From Lactococcus carnosus (GTDB lineage: Bacteria; Bacillota; Bacilli; Lactobacillales; Streptococcaceae): a stretch of DNA of 64,000 nucleotides. The position numbers and the translations under genes are program-made. Where the stretch lies: contig NZ_CP017194.1 of NCBI RefSeq assembly GCF_006770265.1, positions 1,612,001 to 1,676,000 on the forward strand. Direction: 5' to 3'. The notes beneath the pieces were generated by a model. The model was not told the origin of the DNA. It did no database searches and worked only from the letters and a program-made list of their open reading frames with translations. Below, piece after piece: positions 55,514-63,718 of this stretch; position 1 is the first letter of the stretch; the number at the start of each line of letters is the position of its first letter.

Positions 55514-56104
55514 ATGAAAACAAATCTTGAAATTGAATATAAAACATTGCTCAGTCTATCAGAATTTGATCAACTCAGCAAACGATTTAATCACATCAAA
55601 CCTATCCGTCAAACCAATCATTATTTTGATACACCCGATTTAAAGCTTAGGAAAAACAAACTGTCTTTACGTATCCGTATCTTTAGTGATGCTGCTGAGA
55701 TGACACTCAAAATCCCGCAACGCGTTGGCAATATGGAACATAATCTTGCCCTCACTTCCCAGCAAGCCGCTGCCATCTTAAAGGCTGACAGTTTACTCGG
55801 TCATGGTGCCTTACTTCAGAGTATGCTTGATTTACTAGATCAGTATACAATTAATCTAGACGCGATTCACACCTTAGGGTCTCTTACGACTACCCGTCGT
55901 GAATATCAGACACCGATTGGTCTAATGGCCTTAGATCGAAACGAATATACAAACAAAGTCGATTATGAGCTAGAATTAGAAGTTGAGGATGCTGGCTTAG
56001 GCGAGCAAAACTTCAATACGTTCTTAAAAGAAAATAAGATCGAATATCGCTATGCACGTAGCAAGGTCGTGCGCTTCCTTGAATCGATTGGCAAGATGTC
56101 TTAA
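55514..56104 (+). CDS. CYTH-domain protein (YjbK-like triphosphate-binding)
   Basis: The 196-residue protein begins with the CYTH signature ExExK (NLEIEYKTLLS) and has RQTNHYFDTPDLKLRKNKLS, then MTLKIPQRVGNMEHN. CYTH enzymes act on triphosphates. Homologues (YjbK) lie beside relQ-nadK-rluD in Firmicutes, here divergently. A link to alarmone or polyphosphate metabolism is suspected but not proven. Confidence 0.88.
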   Translation: MKTNLEIEYKTLLSLSEFDQLSKRFNHIKPIRQTNHYFDTPDLKLRKNKLSLRIRIFSDAAEMTLKIPQRVGNMEHNLALTSQQAAAILKADSLLGHGALLQSMLDLLDQYTINLDAIHTLGSLTTTRREYQTPIGLMALDRNEYTNKVDYELELEVEDAGLGEQNFNTFLKENKIEYRYARSKVVRFLESIGKMS

Positions 56105-56375
56105 CATGCCTATCCTTATTTCTTAAAAAAATGGTAGTCAACTATACTTTCATGATATCACGAGACATAGTAAATATTTCTATCTCTAGCTAATTTTTGG
56201 TAAACTATAGGTAATCGAATGCTATCTCACCAGCTAAGACATGCTGAGATAGACCACGCATTACTCTATATTGTATTGCCAACACAAACCGGGTCAGCAA
56301 AGCAAACCGAGTAAGATGCATTGTCGCACACTATAGCTAGTTTTTAGAGACATTTTTTAGAAATCAGGTATTGTC

Positions 56376-56903
56376 ATGAGTCAAGAAATCCAGCATTACT
56401 TTACTATTTTTGCCGATGATTTTGGTGTTTTTGATACACACACCTATGATTGGTTTCTCCATCCAGTCGTTACGCCTACTGCCATAAAAGAGATGCGGCA
56501 TCATTATCAGCTACCTAGGACGATCGCAACCTATAATGCCTTATTTGATCGGGTCAACAAAGCCACTTTGGATTATCTGACGGTTAATTTTGCAGGTCGC
56601 CATACTGGCCGTCAGTTTCTACTCGCACTCCAGGATGAGATGCAAGGTAAAACACCTCTTGCTTATAACAACAAGATATTGATCAAGATATTACATCGTC
56701 TGAAATTTGATGTCTCTGACTTTATCAGATACTATCATTTTGCCCAGAGCAGTCTGATAAAAGAACAAAAAAATTTCCATTCTGAACACTTAACCACCCT
56801 ACCCTCAACTTTAATTTACTTTAAAGATGATGTAATGATGGTTGATGCTTTGGCACAACGTCAAATATTTGCATTTCTCAACGAAAAAACAGCTGAACGC
56901 TAG
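56376..56903 (+). CDS. Hypothetical protein, 175 residues
   Basis: I do not recognise the family. The product is soluble, rich in aromatic residues (HYFTIFADDFGVFDTHTYDW) and ends QIFAFLNEKTAER, with no signal peptide or membrane segment. Its stop TAG overlaps the stop of the convergent ylbG gene (shared CTAG at 56900-56903). The last codons form half of a bidirectional terminator. The region between it and the CYTH gene (56105-56375) shows no other gene. Confidence 0.7.
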   Translation: MSQEIQHYFTIFADDFGVFDTHTYDWFLHPVVTPTAIKEMRHHYQLPRTIATYNALFDRVNKATLDYLTVNFAGRHTGRQFLLALQDEMQGKTPLAYNNKILIKILHRLKFDVSDFIRYYHFAQSSLIKEQKNFHSEHLTTLPSTLIYFKDDVMMVDALAQRQIFAFLNEKTAER

Positions 56904-56920
56904 TCGTCAGCTGTTTTTTT
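56884..56920. terminator. Bidirectional terminator overlapping two convergent stop codons
   Basis: ACAGCTGA pairs with TCAGCTGT across a 10-base loop containing CTAG. Seven T follow on the plus strand and six on the minus strand. The stem is part of both coding 3' ends. Confidence 0.9.
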
Positions 56921-57223
56921 CTCACTATTAACCGTTTCTTGAAACGCACTTGAAAAATCTCTATCAAGATTATCAAATTCAGAAACCTTCACGTCTTGAA
57001 CAAAGTGTAGCGCTTTTAGCTTAGGTAGCATAGATTCGAGTGATTCGGTATCAACATATAAAAGCGCATATCTTGCTTTTTTACTACTATATACCATCTC
57101 ACCAAATCGGCTGAGTTGTCTCACATGCTTGTAACTACTATAAAAGATGTAAACAGCTGTCCTGCCAACAATTTCAAGCGTCGGTACATCAGCATTATCC
57201 ACCGCAAGTATGCTTTTTGCCAT
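56900..57223 (-). CDS. ylbG: YlbG-family (DUF2129) protein
   Basis: The 107-residue protein has the DUF2129 core GRTAVYIFYSSYKHVRQLSRFG and KKARYALLYVDTE. The start has a perfect AAAGGAGG. It overlaps the end of ylbF by 29 bases, the conserved ylbF-ylbG pair. The function is not established. Confidence 0.88.
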   Translation of the reverse strand: MAKSILAVDNADVPTLEIVGRTAVYIFYSSYKHVRQLSRFGEMVYSSKKARYALLYVDTESLESMLPKLKALHFVQDVKVSEFDNLDRDFSSAFQETVNSEKKTADD

Positions 57224-57581
57224 GGTGTCCTCCTTTCTTCAGTGGGAGATGTTCATCTACAGAAATATCGGCAGAAATCACCCCTGCAATTTTGATAACG
57301 AGCTCTGAAAGCGCGCCTTGCACATCATTTTCAGCTAGTTTAAGCTGATAAATTTCATCGGTCATCATAAGTTCTTGCTGTAACGACCTAATTTCTGGTC
57401 TATGGGCGATATAGGCTTGATTCTCCGTCAAAATACGTAATTTCCCCTGTAGAGCATCATCAGAGGCAAAAGCTATTTTTTTTTCTGTATAGGCCTTGAC
57501 AACTGCCAAGGCTAAAAACTGATGGCTTAAGTCATCTGCCAAATCATCCAGTGCTATTATATTTTCATCTATTATCAACAT
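57195..57581 (-). CDS. ylbF: YlbF-family regulator protein
   Basis: The 128-residue, helix-rich protein belongs to the YlbF/YmcA (Com_YlbF) family. In Bacillus, YlbF forms a complex with YmcA and YaaT that affects RNA processing and competence. The tail KKGGHHGKKHTCGG is rich in His and Cys and could bind metal; this is inference. It is co-transcribed with ylbG. Confidence 0.85.
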   Translation of the reverse strand: MLIIDENIIALDDLADDLSHQFLALAVVKAYTEKKIAFASDDALQGKLRILTENQAYIAHRPEIRSLQQELMMTDEIYQLKLAENDVQGALSELVIKIAGVISADISVDEHLPLKKGGHHGKKHTCGG

Positions 57582-57626
57582 TACTCATATTATATCAAAA
57601 AATTAGATGCCTGACCAACACATAAA

Positions 57627-57661
57627 ATACCTAAGCACATAAAATTGATGTGCTTAGGTAT
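57627..57661 (-). terminator. Terminator after clpP
   Basis: ATACCTAAGCACAT pairs perfectly over 14 bases with ATGTGCTTAGGTAT across a 7-base loop. On the minus strand only three T follow, so stem stability must do most of the work. It begins 5 bases after the clpP stop. Confidence 0.8.
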
Positions 57662-57665
57662 GATC

Positions 57666-58262
57666 TTATTTTAATTCGTTACGGTTCATGATTTCGTCAA
57701 TAAACCCATATTCAAGAGTTTCTTCTGCAGACATCCAGCGATCGCGCTCAGCATCTTTATGAATTTTATTCACTGTTTGACCAGAATTATCAGCCAAGAT
57801 TTTTTCTAATGTTTTACGTGTTCGTGACAAATGGTCAGCAACAATCTGCATATCTGTTTGTTGCGTACCACCACCAGTACCACCCATCGGTTGGTGGATG
57901 AGGTATTCAGCATTTGGTAGCATGAAACGTTTGCCCTTAGCACCAGATGAGGCGATGATCGTACCCATAGATGCCGCAACACCCATGACAATCGTCTGTA
58001 CATCAGATTTGATAAAGTTCATCGTGTCTACAATAGCTAGACCTGCCGAAACTGATCCACCTGGTGAGTTGATGTATAAATAAATATCTTTAGTCGCATC
58101 TTGGGCATCTAAGAACAAAAGTTGCGCAATAACAGCATTGGCCATATTGTCTTCTACTTCGCCTGTAAGCATGATAATTCTGTCTTTCAAAAGACGTGAA
58201 TAAATATCGTAAGCACGCTCACCGCGACTTGATTGTTCGATGACTGTAGGAATGAGTACCAT
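57666..58262 (-). CDS. clpP: ClpP, ATP-dependent protease proteolytic subunit
   Basis: ClpP forms the double-ring serine protease used with ClpC, ClpX or ClpE. The 198-residue protein has the catalytic Ser in [19 protein letters not shown] and His in [15 protein letters not shown]. The catalytic Asp lies in the [13 protein letters not shown] region. It works with the MecA adaptor encoded at 36.3 kb. The upstream promoter carries a CtsR box, so heat and protein stress induce it. Confidence 0.97.
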   Translation of the reverse strand: MVLIPTVIEQSSRGERAYDIYSRLLKDRIIMLTGEVEDNMANAVIAQLLFLDAQDATKDIYLYINSPGGSVSAGLAIVDTMNFIKSDVQTIVMGVAASMGTIIASSGAKGKRFMLPNAEYLIHQPMGGTGGGTQQTDMQIVADHLSRTRKTLEKILADNSGQTVNKIHKDAERDRWMSAEETLEYGFIDEIMNRNELK

Positions 58263-58295
58263 GTGAGAAGCTCCTTTTTTCTAATTAATAGATTC

Positions 58296-58325
58296 ATTAT
58301 ATCTTATTGGTCAGTGAAGGTCAAA
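58296..58325 (-). promoter_or_regulatory. clpP promoter with CtsR operator
   Basis: On the minus strand TTGACC (58319-58324) and TATAAT (58296-58301) are 17 bases apart. On the plus strand 58309-58325 reads GGTCAGTGAAGGTCAAA. This closely fits the CtsR heptad repeat RGTCAAA-3-RGTCAAA, with two mismatches in one half. The operator covers the -35 and spacer, so it blocks polymerase. Confidence 0.85.
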
Positions 58326-58405
58326 TATTTAACTTGCAATCACCAAGCTCAGTTAAACTCACTCTATTATATCAAAAAACAAGATTTTTTCTCTGTCCCA
58401 GCACT

Positions 58406-59842
58406 TTAGAGGTTGATAATCAGTAATTTTTCACGTGTCATGGCATCAATCGTCCGTGAAATACCATGCACACCCATACCAGAATTTTTAACACCTAAGA
58501 ATGGGAAGTGGTCAGGGCCACGTTCTGTTCTACCATTAATTTGGACAGAACCTGCTTCTATTTTTTCAGCAATCGCTGCTGCACGTGAAAAGTCTCTTGA
58601 AAAGACTGAGGCTTGCAAGCCATATTCAGATTGGTTGGCAAGTTCAATCGCTTGGGCATCCGATGACACGCGAATAATTGGTAATACTGGGCCAAATGGT
58701 TCTTCCCAAGCTAGACGCATATCTGGCGTGACATGGTCAAATAAGGTCGGATAAATCAAGTTATCTTCCCGTTTATTGCCAGCAAGTAGGGTCGCACCAT
58801 CAGCGATGGCATCTGCTATCAAGCCTTCAACATAATCAGCTGATCCTTTATTGATTAATGGCACAATCACTGGATTATCAATCGGCATACCGACTGTCAG
58901 TTTTTCAACTTCTCCTTTTAATTTGGCAACAAGTTCGTCTGCTACAGCTTCATTCACCAAGACGCGCTTGATCGCTGTACAACGTTGACCAGAATAACTA
59001 AAGGCACCACTCATGATTTCAAACACTGCCTTATCGATATCCGCATCTTCACAGACAATCGCAGGATCTTTACCGCCTAATTCTAAAACCATCGGTTTCA
59101 TCGTTGAAAAGCTAGATAGATGACGACCAGTTGTCGCACCACCTGTGAAGGAAATCATATCAATTCCCTCATGCTCACTGACATAGTCCCCAATATCAGA
59201 CCCTTTACCAGTCAGTAACTGTAAAATGTCAGCTGGGAACCCAACTTTGTCAAATGACTCGATAATTTTGACAGCAGAAATGGCACCCTGTGTTGCTGGT
59301 TTGAAGACAACTGCATTACCAGAAATCAAAGCCGGTGCGATTTTAGCAACAGATAGGTTCACCGGATAGTTAAAAGGTGAAATTGCAAGTACTGTCCCTA
59401 AAGGAATGCGTCTAATAATCGCAATCTTATTTTTTGACCCACCAGGATAGTTTTGTCCTGACATCGACGTGTCATTTGTATGAATATACTCTTGTACCGT
59501 ATAGCGGATAAACTCCGCAGTTCTGGTGACTTCTTTAACCGCATCATTCCATGTCTTACCAACTTCTTGCATGATGATTTCTGCAATCTCATGTGCATCA
59601 GTCTCAAGTTGATCTGCCCATTTGTTTAACAAGTCAGCACGCTTAAATAAATCAAGGTCTGCCCAGTCTTTTTGTGCTTTTTTTGTCGCAGCAATCGCTA
59701 AATCGGCTTCTGCTTTTGAAATAGCCTGTACACGACCAACAATCGCTTGCTCATAGGGACAGTCGATATCAATCAAGTTCCCAGAAGTTGAGGTAACAAA
59801 TTTACCACCAACGTAATACTTATATGTGTTAATTTCAGACAT
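58406..59842 (-). CDS. gapN: GapN, NADP-dependent non-phosphorylating glyceraldehyde-3-phosphate dehydrogenase
   Basis: GapN oxidises glyceraldehyde 3-phosphate directly to 3-phosphoglycerate and supplies NADPH. The 478-residue aldehyde dehydrogenase has the cofactor-binding SPFNYPVNLSVAKIAPAL, the catalytic Glu in VLELGGKDPAIV and Cys in YSGQRCTAIKRV. N-terminal text NTYKYYVGGKFVTS matches streptococcal GapN. It is a single gene with a strong promoter. Confidence 0.95.
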   Translation of the reverse strand: MSEINTYKYYVGGKFVTSTSGNLIDIDCPYEQAIVGRVQAISKAEADLAIAATKKAQKDWADLDLFKRADLLNKWADQLETDAHEIAEIIMQEVGKTWNDAVKEVTRTAEFIRYTVQEYIHTNDTSMSGQNYPGGSKNKIAIIRRIPLGTVLAISPFNYPVNLSVAKIAPALISGNAVVFKPATQGAISAVKIIESFDKVGFPADILQLLTGKGSDIGDYVSEHEGIDMISFTGGATTGRHLSSFSTMKPMVLELGGKDPAIVCEDADIDKAVFEIMSGAFSYSGQRCTAIKRVLVNEAVADELVAKLKGEVEKLTVGMPIDNPVIVPLINKGSADYVEGLIADAIADGATLLAGNKREDNLIYPTLFDHVTPDMRLAWEEPFGPVLPIIRVSSDAQAIELANQSEYGLQASVFSRDFSRAAAIAEKIEAGSVQINGRTERGPDHFPFLGVKNSGMGVHGISRTIDAMTREKLLIINL

Positions 59843-60010
59843 TTTTTCTCCTTTATATCTACCAATTACCCATGTCTAGATGACAAAACAACACGATTTC
59901 AAATACAGTCTTGAAGTCTCATCTAGCCATTTATTTCGAGGTCATTAAAGCCTGCATCCAGGCAAAAAAACTACCCTACGGCATGACCGCTCATTTTGGT
60001 ATTAACTGCT

Positions 60011-60039
60011 ATTGTAAAATAATTCACAGCTTTTGTCAA
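60011..60039 (-). promoter_or_regulatory. gapN promoter
   Basis: On the minus strand consensus TTGACA (60034-60039) and TACAAT (60011-60016) are exactly 17 bases apart, about 170 bases before the gapN start. This is one of the best promoters in the window. Confidence 0.8.
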
Positions 60040-60081
60040 CGTAATTGTCTGAAAATTCATGTTATTACTGATGTACTAGGA

Positions 60082-60113
60082 GATACGAATCAGCCTATTA
60101 GGCTAGTCGTATC
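60082..60113. repeat. Inverted repeat upstream of the gapN promoter
   Basis: GATACGA (60082-60088) pairs with TCGTATC (60107-60113), and inside it AGCCT pairs with AGGCT around ATT. No T tract follows on either strand. It may be an operator, or a weak terminator for the HAD gene. Confidence 0.5.
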
Positions 60114-60195
60114 AACACCTTGGTAGAATCTTCTGAAGATGGGCTTATCCCCTGACGCATCCCTACCTTTTCGACAGGTGTATCTCTACTCTGAA

Positions 60196-60891
60196 TCATA
60201 ACTTATCAGCAAGTTCATGTAAATCATTGCCAACACCAAAAAGTGTCAACTGTGCTAATGCTGCATCAGAGAATTGTGCCTTAAAACTTTTATCTGGTAC
60301 AAGAAATACGGTTAGACCCGCTTTTGTAGCAGAAAGGGCACCAGTAAAAGAATCTTCTACTGCAAGAGCTTGAGAATCCTCAACATCTAATTTTGTTAGA
60401 GCTGCTAAATAAGGATCTGGTAGTGGTTTATGTGCCATCACCTCATCTCCAAATACATGCACATCAAAATAGGGCAATAAGTCAGCATTTTCAAGTAAGG
60501 GAATCGCTCTGCTACTAACGGTTGAGCTGACAACCGCAAGTTTCAAACCTTTTTTCTTGGCCGCTTGTAAAACGGCATGCGCACCTGATTTGATCGGAAT
60601 TTTGTCAGCAGTCATCTGTGACAAAATGTAGGTTTCACGCGCTTGCCGAATTTTACTTACCATAGCGTCACCCAGGTCTGCTGCTAAAAGTTTACGCGTT
60701 TGTAGCCAGGACAGGCCTGACCAGCTAGCCAAATCATAAGCATTTTTATCAATCCCCATCTTTTCAAAGGCATCAAGCCAGCCATCACGATAGGTATGTT
60801 CTGTATCAAGCAAAAGACCATCTAAGTCAAAGCAGATTGCCTTTAGATGATGTTTGCCATGTTCACATTCTGTTTGACTAATAATCGTCAT
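60196..60891 (-). CDS. HAD-superfamily sugar-phosphatase-like hydrolase
   Basis: The 231-residue protein has HAD motif I (ICFDLDGLLLDTEHTY), motif II in AVVSSTVSSR, motif III Lys in EVMAHKPLPDPYL and motif IV in AVEDSFTGALSA. The helical cap after motif I resembles the beta-phosphoglucomutase/phosphatase subfamily. Its start overlaps the PTS IIA gene by 14 bases, so it is the last gene of the PTS operon and may dephosphorylate a sugar phosphate from that pathway. Confidence 0.88.
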   Translation of the reverse strand: MTIISQTECEHGKHHLKAICFDLDGLLLDTEHTYRDGWLDAFEKMGIDKNAYDLASWSGLSWLQTRKLLAADLGDAMVSKIRQARETYILSQMTADKIPIKSGAHAVLQAAKKKGLKLAVVSSTVSSRAIPLLENADLLPYFDVHVFGDEVMAHKPLPDPYLAALTKLDVEDSQALAVEDSFTGALSATKAGLTVFLVPDKSFKAQFSDAALAQLTLFGVGNDLHELADKL

Positions 60892-61330
60892 CTTCTGTCA
60901 CGCCATTGTCAAGTGATTCAAGTAAGTCTGAAATAGGTTCTTGAATGCCATCGCGACCAGCCAAAACCGCTTGTTTCGCTAGATTTTCAACAGAGGTTTC
61001 GACTGAGCGCATCCCCAGACTTTCGATGATCATCGGTAGGTTTAGGCCTGTCACAACCCGAACTTCGCTATCAGCTGCCTTAAAAGTAGGATAAAGTTTC
61101 ATTGCCGCATTATAAGGTGAAGCCCCAAACAAATCGACAAATGCCAGAACCCCATCACCTGTATCGACTGCTTTTATTTTAGCCGCAACATCATCTTTGA
61201 ATGCTTCAAATGCTTGACCTGCTACCAAAGCGCTCGTTTCAAACTGTTCTGGCTGACCAAATATCAGCTCAACACTATCTTTAACGCCTTCAGCCATTTT
61301 GCCATGACTTACGACTATCATCCCAATCAT
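60878..61330 (-). CDS. PTS mannose-family enzyme IIA
   Basis: The 150-residue IIA has its phosphorylated His in MIVVSHGKMAEGVKDS (His9) and the family text GVLAFVDLFGASPYNAAM. It passes phosphate from HPr to IIB. It overlaps IIB by four bases. Confidence 0.94.
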   Translation of the reverse strand: MIGMIVVSHGKMAEGVKDSVELIFGQPEQFETSALVAGQAFEAFKDDVAAKIKAVDTGDGVLAFVDLFGASPYNAAMKLYPTFKAADSEVRVVTGLNLPMIIESLGMRSVETSVENLAKQAVLAGRDGIQEPISDLLESLDNGVTEDDDY

Positions 61331-61836
61331 GATTTTTCCCCACTTTCCACGATTTTAGCTGCATCTTTGAGCGATACCTTTTTAGAAGACGGAATCGCTT
61401 GAAAATAAATATGTGTGCCAAATTTTGCTTCGATGTCAAGCAAGCGATTCAATTGTTCTCGTGTAATGGCAACTTCTTTGATAATTGGAATTAACCCTGG
61501 TCGTTGTGGAATCCCACCCAGGTTTAACTCATCAATCGGTACACCACTTTCAATCAGTGTTGCCATGGCTTCTATCGTTTTCGTTAAGAGAATGACATTA
61601 TAGTTATCATATTGCCGATCCTGCCAATAGCGAACAGCGCCTTCTTCCTTCAATACACGAACTTTTAGTCCTGTCCGACCACCAGCGCCTAAGATGATAT
61701 TTTTTGTAAACTCATCATGCGCCGCAGCATCATCGGCCACGAATATGGCATTAGCACCAGCCGATTTTGATAGATTTGTCATTACTTGTCCATGAATCAA
61801 GCGTGCATCAACACGCGCAATTACAACTTTACCCAT
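61327..61836 (-). CDS. PTS mannose-family enzyme IIB
   Basis: The 169-residue IIB has ARVDARLIHGQVMT with the phosphorylated His15 and INELNLGGIPQRPG-like text (here DELNLGGIPQRPG). It lies between IID and IIA, with 27 bases after IID. Confidence 0.94.
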   Translation of the reverse strand: MGKVVIARVDARLIHGQVMTNLSKSAGANAIFVADDAAAHDEFTKNIILGAGGRTGLKVRVLKEEGAVRYWQDRQYDNYNVILLTKTIEAMATLIESGVPIDELNLGGIPQRPGLIPIIKEVAITREQLNRLLDIEAKFGTHIYFQAIPSSKKVSLKDAAKIVESGEKS

Positions 61837-61863
61837 GATTATTTCTCCATTTTTCTTTTTTAA

Positions 61864-62739
61864 TTATAAGATACCGATACCAGCTAAAATACCTAAGATG
61901 ATCGTCAGACCAATCAAGGCCTTGGTCACGTTCATCCCTTTACGTGTGAAGAAGAGATAAACGCCAGCAACAACTGCTAACGGCAAGAGGCCAGGCATGA
62001 TTTTATCTAATATGTCTTGAATGACAAATTCCTTACCTGATAGATTGAACTTCAAGCTTGAGCTGACTTTGACATAACTTGAAGCGAGAATCCCCATCAT
62101 GAATAGTCCCATGATAGATAAGCCCTCAATAATACCCTTCATCTTATCACCAACTATTTCACCCGCTGCTGTCCGACCAAGTTTATAGCCAAGTTGCGCA
62201 AAATAATTACCGATGCCAAGTTGGTAGAGTGAAAAGGCAATAAAGGGAAAGAGTGCACCGATCGCATTACCAGCTTGTGCCCAAGGAAGGGCAATGGCAA
62301 TCAAAATGTATTGAATTGTTCCGGAATCGATGGCATCTCCAATACCTGCGAGCGCACCCATCAAACCTGATTTTGTATTGTAGATTAAGTCGTCATCGAT
62401 CGTGATGTCTTCTTGTTTATAAACTTCTTGTGCCCGTGCTTCTTCTAGTGACGCCATGATACCGGTGATTGTCCCACCACCCCAGGATAGCTGTGTATTG
62501 AAGAATAGCAGATGGCGTTGATAAGCTTCTGCCTGATCTTTAGGATCCTTGTAGAGTTTTTTAAGAACCGGTGTTAGGGCCCAGGTAAGTGCTGGTGCCA
62601 AATACTTATCAAAAGAGTGGGCAATTTCTTGCGCAAAGTAGAATCTGACCCAAGCGGTTCTGACATCTTTTTTAGTTAATTTTTCGGGCGCTAATTTTTC
62701 TGGTGCTAATTTTTCTGGTGTTTGTAGCTCATTTGTCAT
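61864..62739 (-). CDS. PTS mannose-family enzyme IID
   Basis: The 291-residue membrane protein begins at ATG 62739, after GAGGAGG. A longer frame upstream would place that ribosome site inside the coding region. Residues 7-20 carry three tandem PEKL units. The family core is FYFAQEIAHSFDKYLAPAL, FNTQLSWGGGTITGIMASLE and MGALAGIGDAIDSGTIQYIL. It forms the translocator with IIC. Confidence 0.92.
   Translation of the reverse strand: MTNELQTPEKLAPEKLAPEKLTKKDVRTAWVRFYFAQEIAHSFDKYLAPALTWALTPVLKKLYKDPKDQAEAYQRHLLFFNTQLSWGGGTITGIMASLEEARAQEVYKQEDITIDDDLIYNTKSGLMGALAGIGDAIDSGTIQYILIAIALPWAQAGNAIGALFPFIAFSLYQLGIGNYFAQLGYKLGRTAAGEIVGDKMKGIIEGLSIMGLFMMGILASSYVKVSSSLKFNLSGKEFVIQDILDKIMPGLLPLAVVAGVYLFFTRKGMNVTKALIGLTIILGILAGIGIL
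62674..62718. repeat. Three 15-bp tandem repeats inside the IID gene
   Basis: Three successive 15-bp units encode PEKL(A/T) in the IID N-terminus. The second and third differ at one base; the first has drifted more. This is a small in-frame coding repeat that could change in number. Confidence 0.85.
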
Positions 62740-62764
62740 TTTAAAACCTCCTCGTTCATCTTCA

Positions 62765-63601
62765 TCAATAATCATCGTCGTCTTCATCAAACGTTACGCC
62801 TGAACCACCAGCATCTGAAGTCGCAGTGGCTGTTTTACTTCTAGCTTCTGTCGTTACGAGGACATAAATGAAGGCAATGATTGCACCAACAATCGCATAC
62901 GTTACCATTGTAATGCCAAGGCTTTTCAGCATAGTTGCCATAAAGTAGGCAAGCATGAAGAAGGCAATGTAACTTTTTTTACCGATTACATAGACCGTTA
63001 CTGCGATACCAATCGCAGCCAAACCACCACCGATTACTTCTAAGATATGAAAGATAATACCACCTGAGTTGGATTTAACAATATCGGCAATGACTGGTGT
63101 ACCATAATACAATGTGACAAACATAAAGGGCACATAAAGTAGGAAAGCAACGATAATCGGCATCAAAATAATTGAGCGAAACATGCCTTTTGTATCTGCT
63201 GCTGCGGCATATTTTTCAGTGTATTTTTGTTGAATGATCGTATTAATGAAGAACCTAAATTGATAAAGGTAAGACCCTAATAGACCAACGGGTACTGCGA
63301 TAGCAATAGCAGCTTCTGGTTTCAGACCACCAAGTAGGGCAACTGGTACCGCAACTGCTGCCGCAATCGCAGGCTCACTCGGCATTTGACCACCAGGTGA
63401 GAAAACACCCATATAGATCAACTGAATTGCTGCAACGGTGATCATCGCATCCGCAACCTGACCAAAAACGATCCCGACGACTAAACCTGTCATCATCGGT
63501 GTGAAACGAAGAGTTGTTGTTGCACCACCAAAGAATGATCGAGACATAATCGCCGCAATCCAAAGGGCAATAGCAAGTGCTTGAAAGACTGTAACGTGCA
63601 T
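62765..63601 (-). CDS. PTS mannose-family enzyme IIC
   Basis: The 278-residue membrane protein has FFGGATTTLRFTPMMTGLVV, GVFSPGGQMPSEPAIAAAVA and LLGGLKPEAAIAIAVP, typical of the sorbose/mannose IIC family. The tail FDEDDDDY is acidic. The ribosome site AAGGAGG is strong. It is the first PTS gene, 117 bases after a 6-phosphogluconate dehydrogenase gene, which hints at gluconate as substrate. Confidence 0.93.
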   Translation of the reverse strand: MHVTVFQALAIALWIAAIMSRSFFGGATTTLRFTPMMTGLVVGIVFGQVADAMITVAAIQLIYMGVFSPGGQMPSEPAIAAAVAVPVALLGGLKPEAAIAIAVPVGLLGSYLYQFRFFINTIIQQKYTEKYAAAADTKGMFRSIILMPIIVAFLLYVPFMFVTLYYGTPVIADIVKSNSGGIIFHILEVIGGGLAAIGIAVTVYVIGKKSYIAFFMLAYFMATMLKSLGITMVTYAIVGAIIAFIYVLVTTEARSKTATATSDAGGSGVTFDEDDDDY

Positions 63602-63718
63602 AATTTCCTCCTTGCGATAGTAGAAATCGCTTATATTTAGATAATAATTGCTATAAAATAACTCAGCTATTCTTGTAATACCTAATACCTTTAGCCTGAG
63701 CCAGTATACTTAATCCAG

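Larger units (their letters stand above)
59843..60195. other. Intergenic region upstream of gapN
   Basis: It contains the gapN promoter (60011-60039), a long inverted repeat (60082-60113) and a short perfect palindrome ATCTTC-T-GAAGAT (60128-60140). No gene is supported; a 71-codon plus-strand frame here covers the promoter and has no ribosome site. Confidence 0.55.

Noticed and set aside
59911-60126. 71-codon plus-strand frame upstream of gapN
   Set aside because: It runs over the gapN promoter and the inverted repeat, and has no ribosome site.
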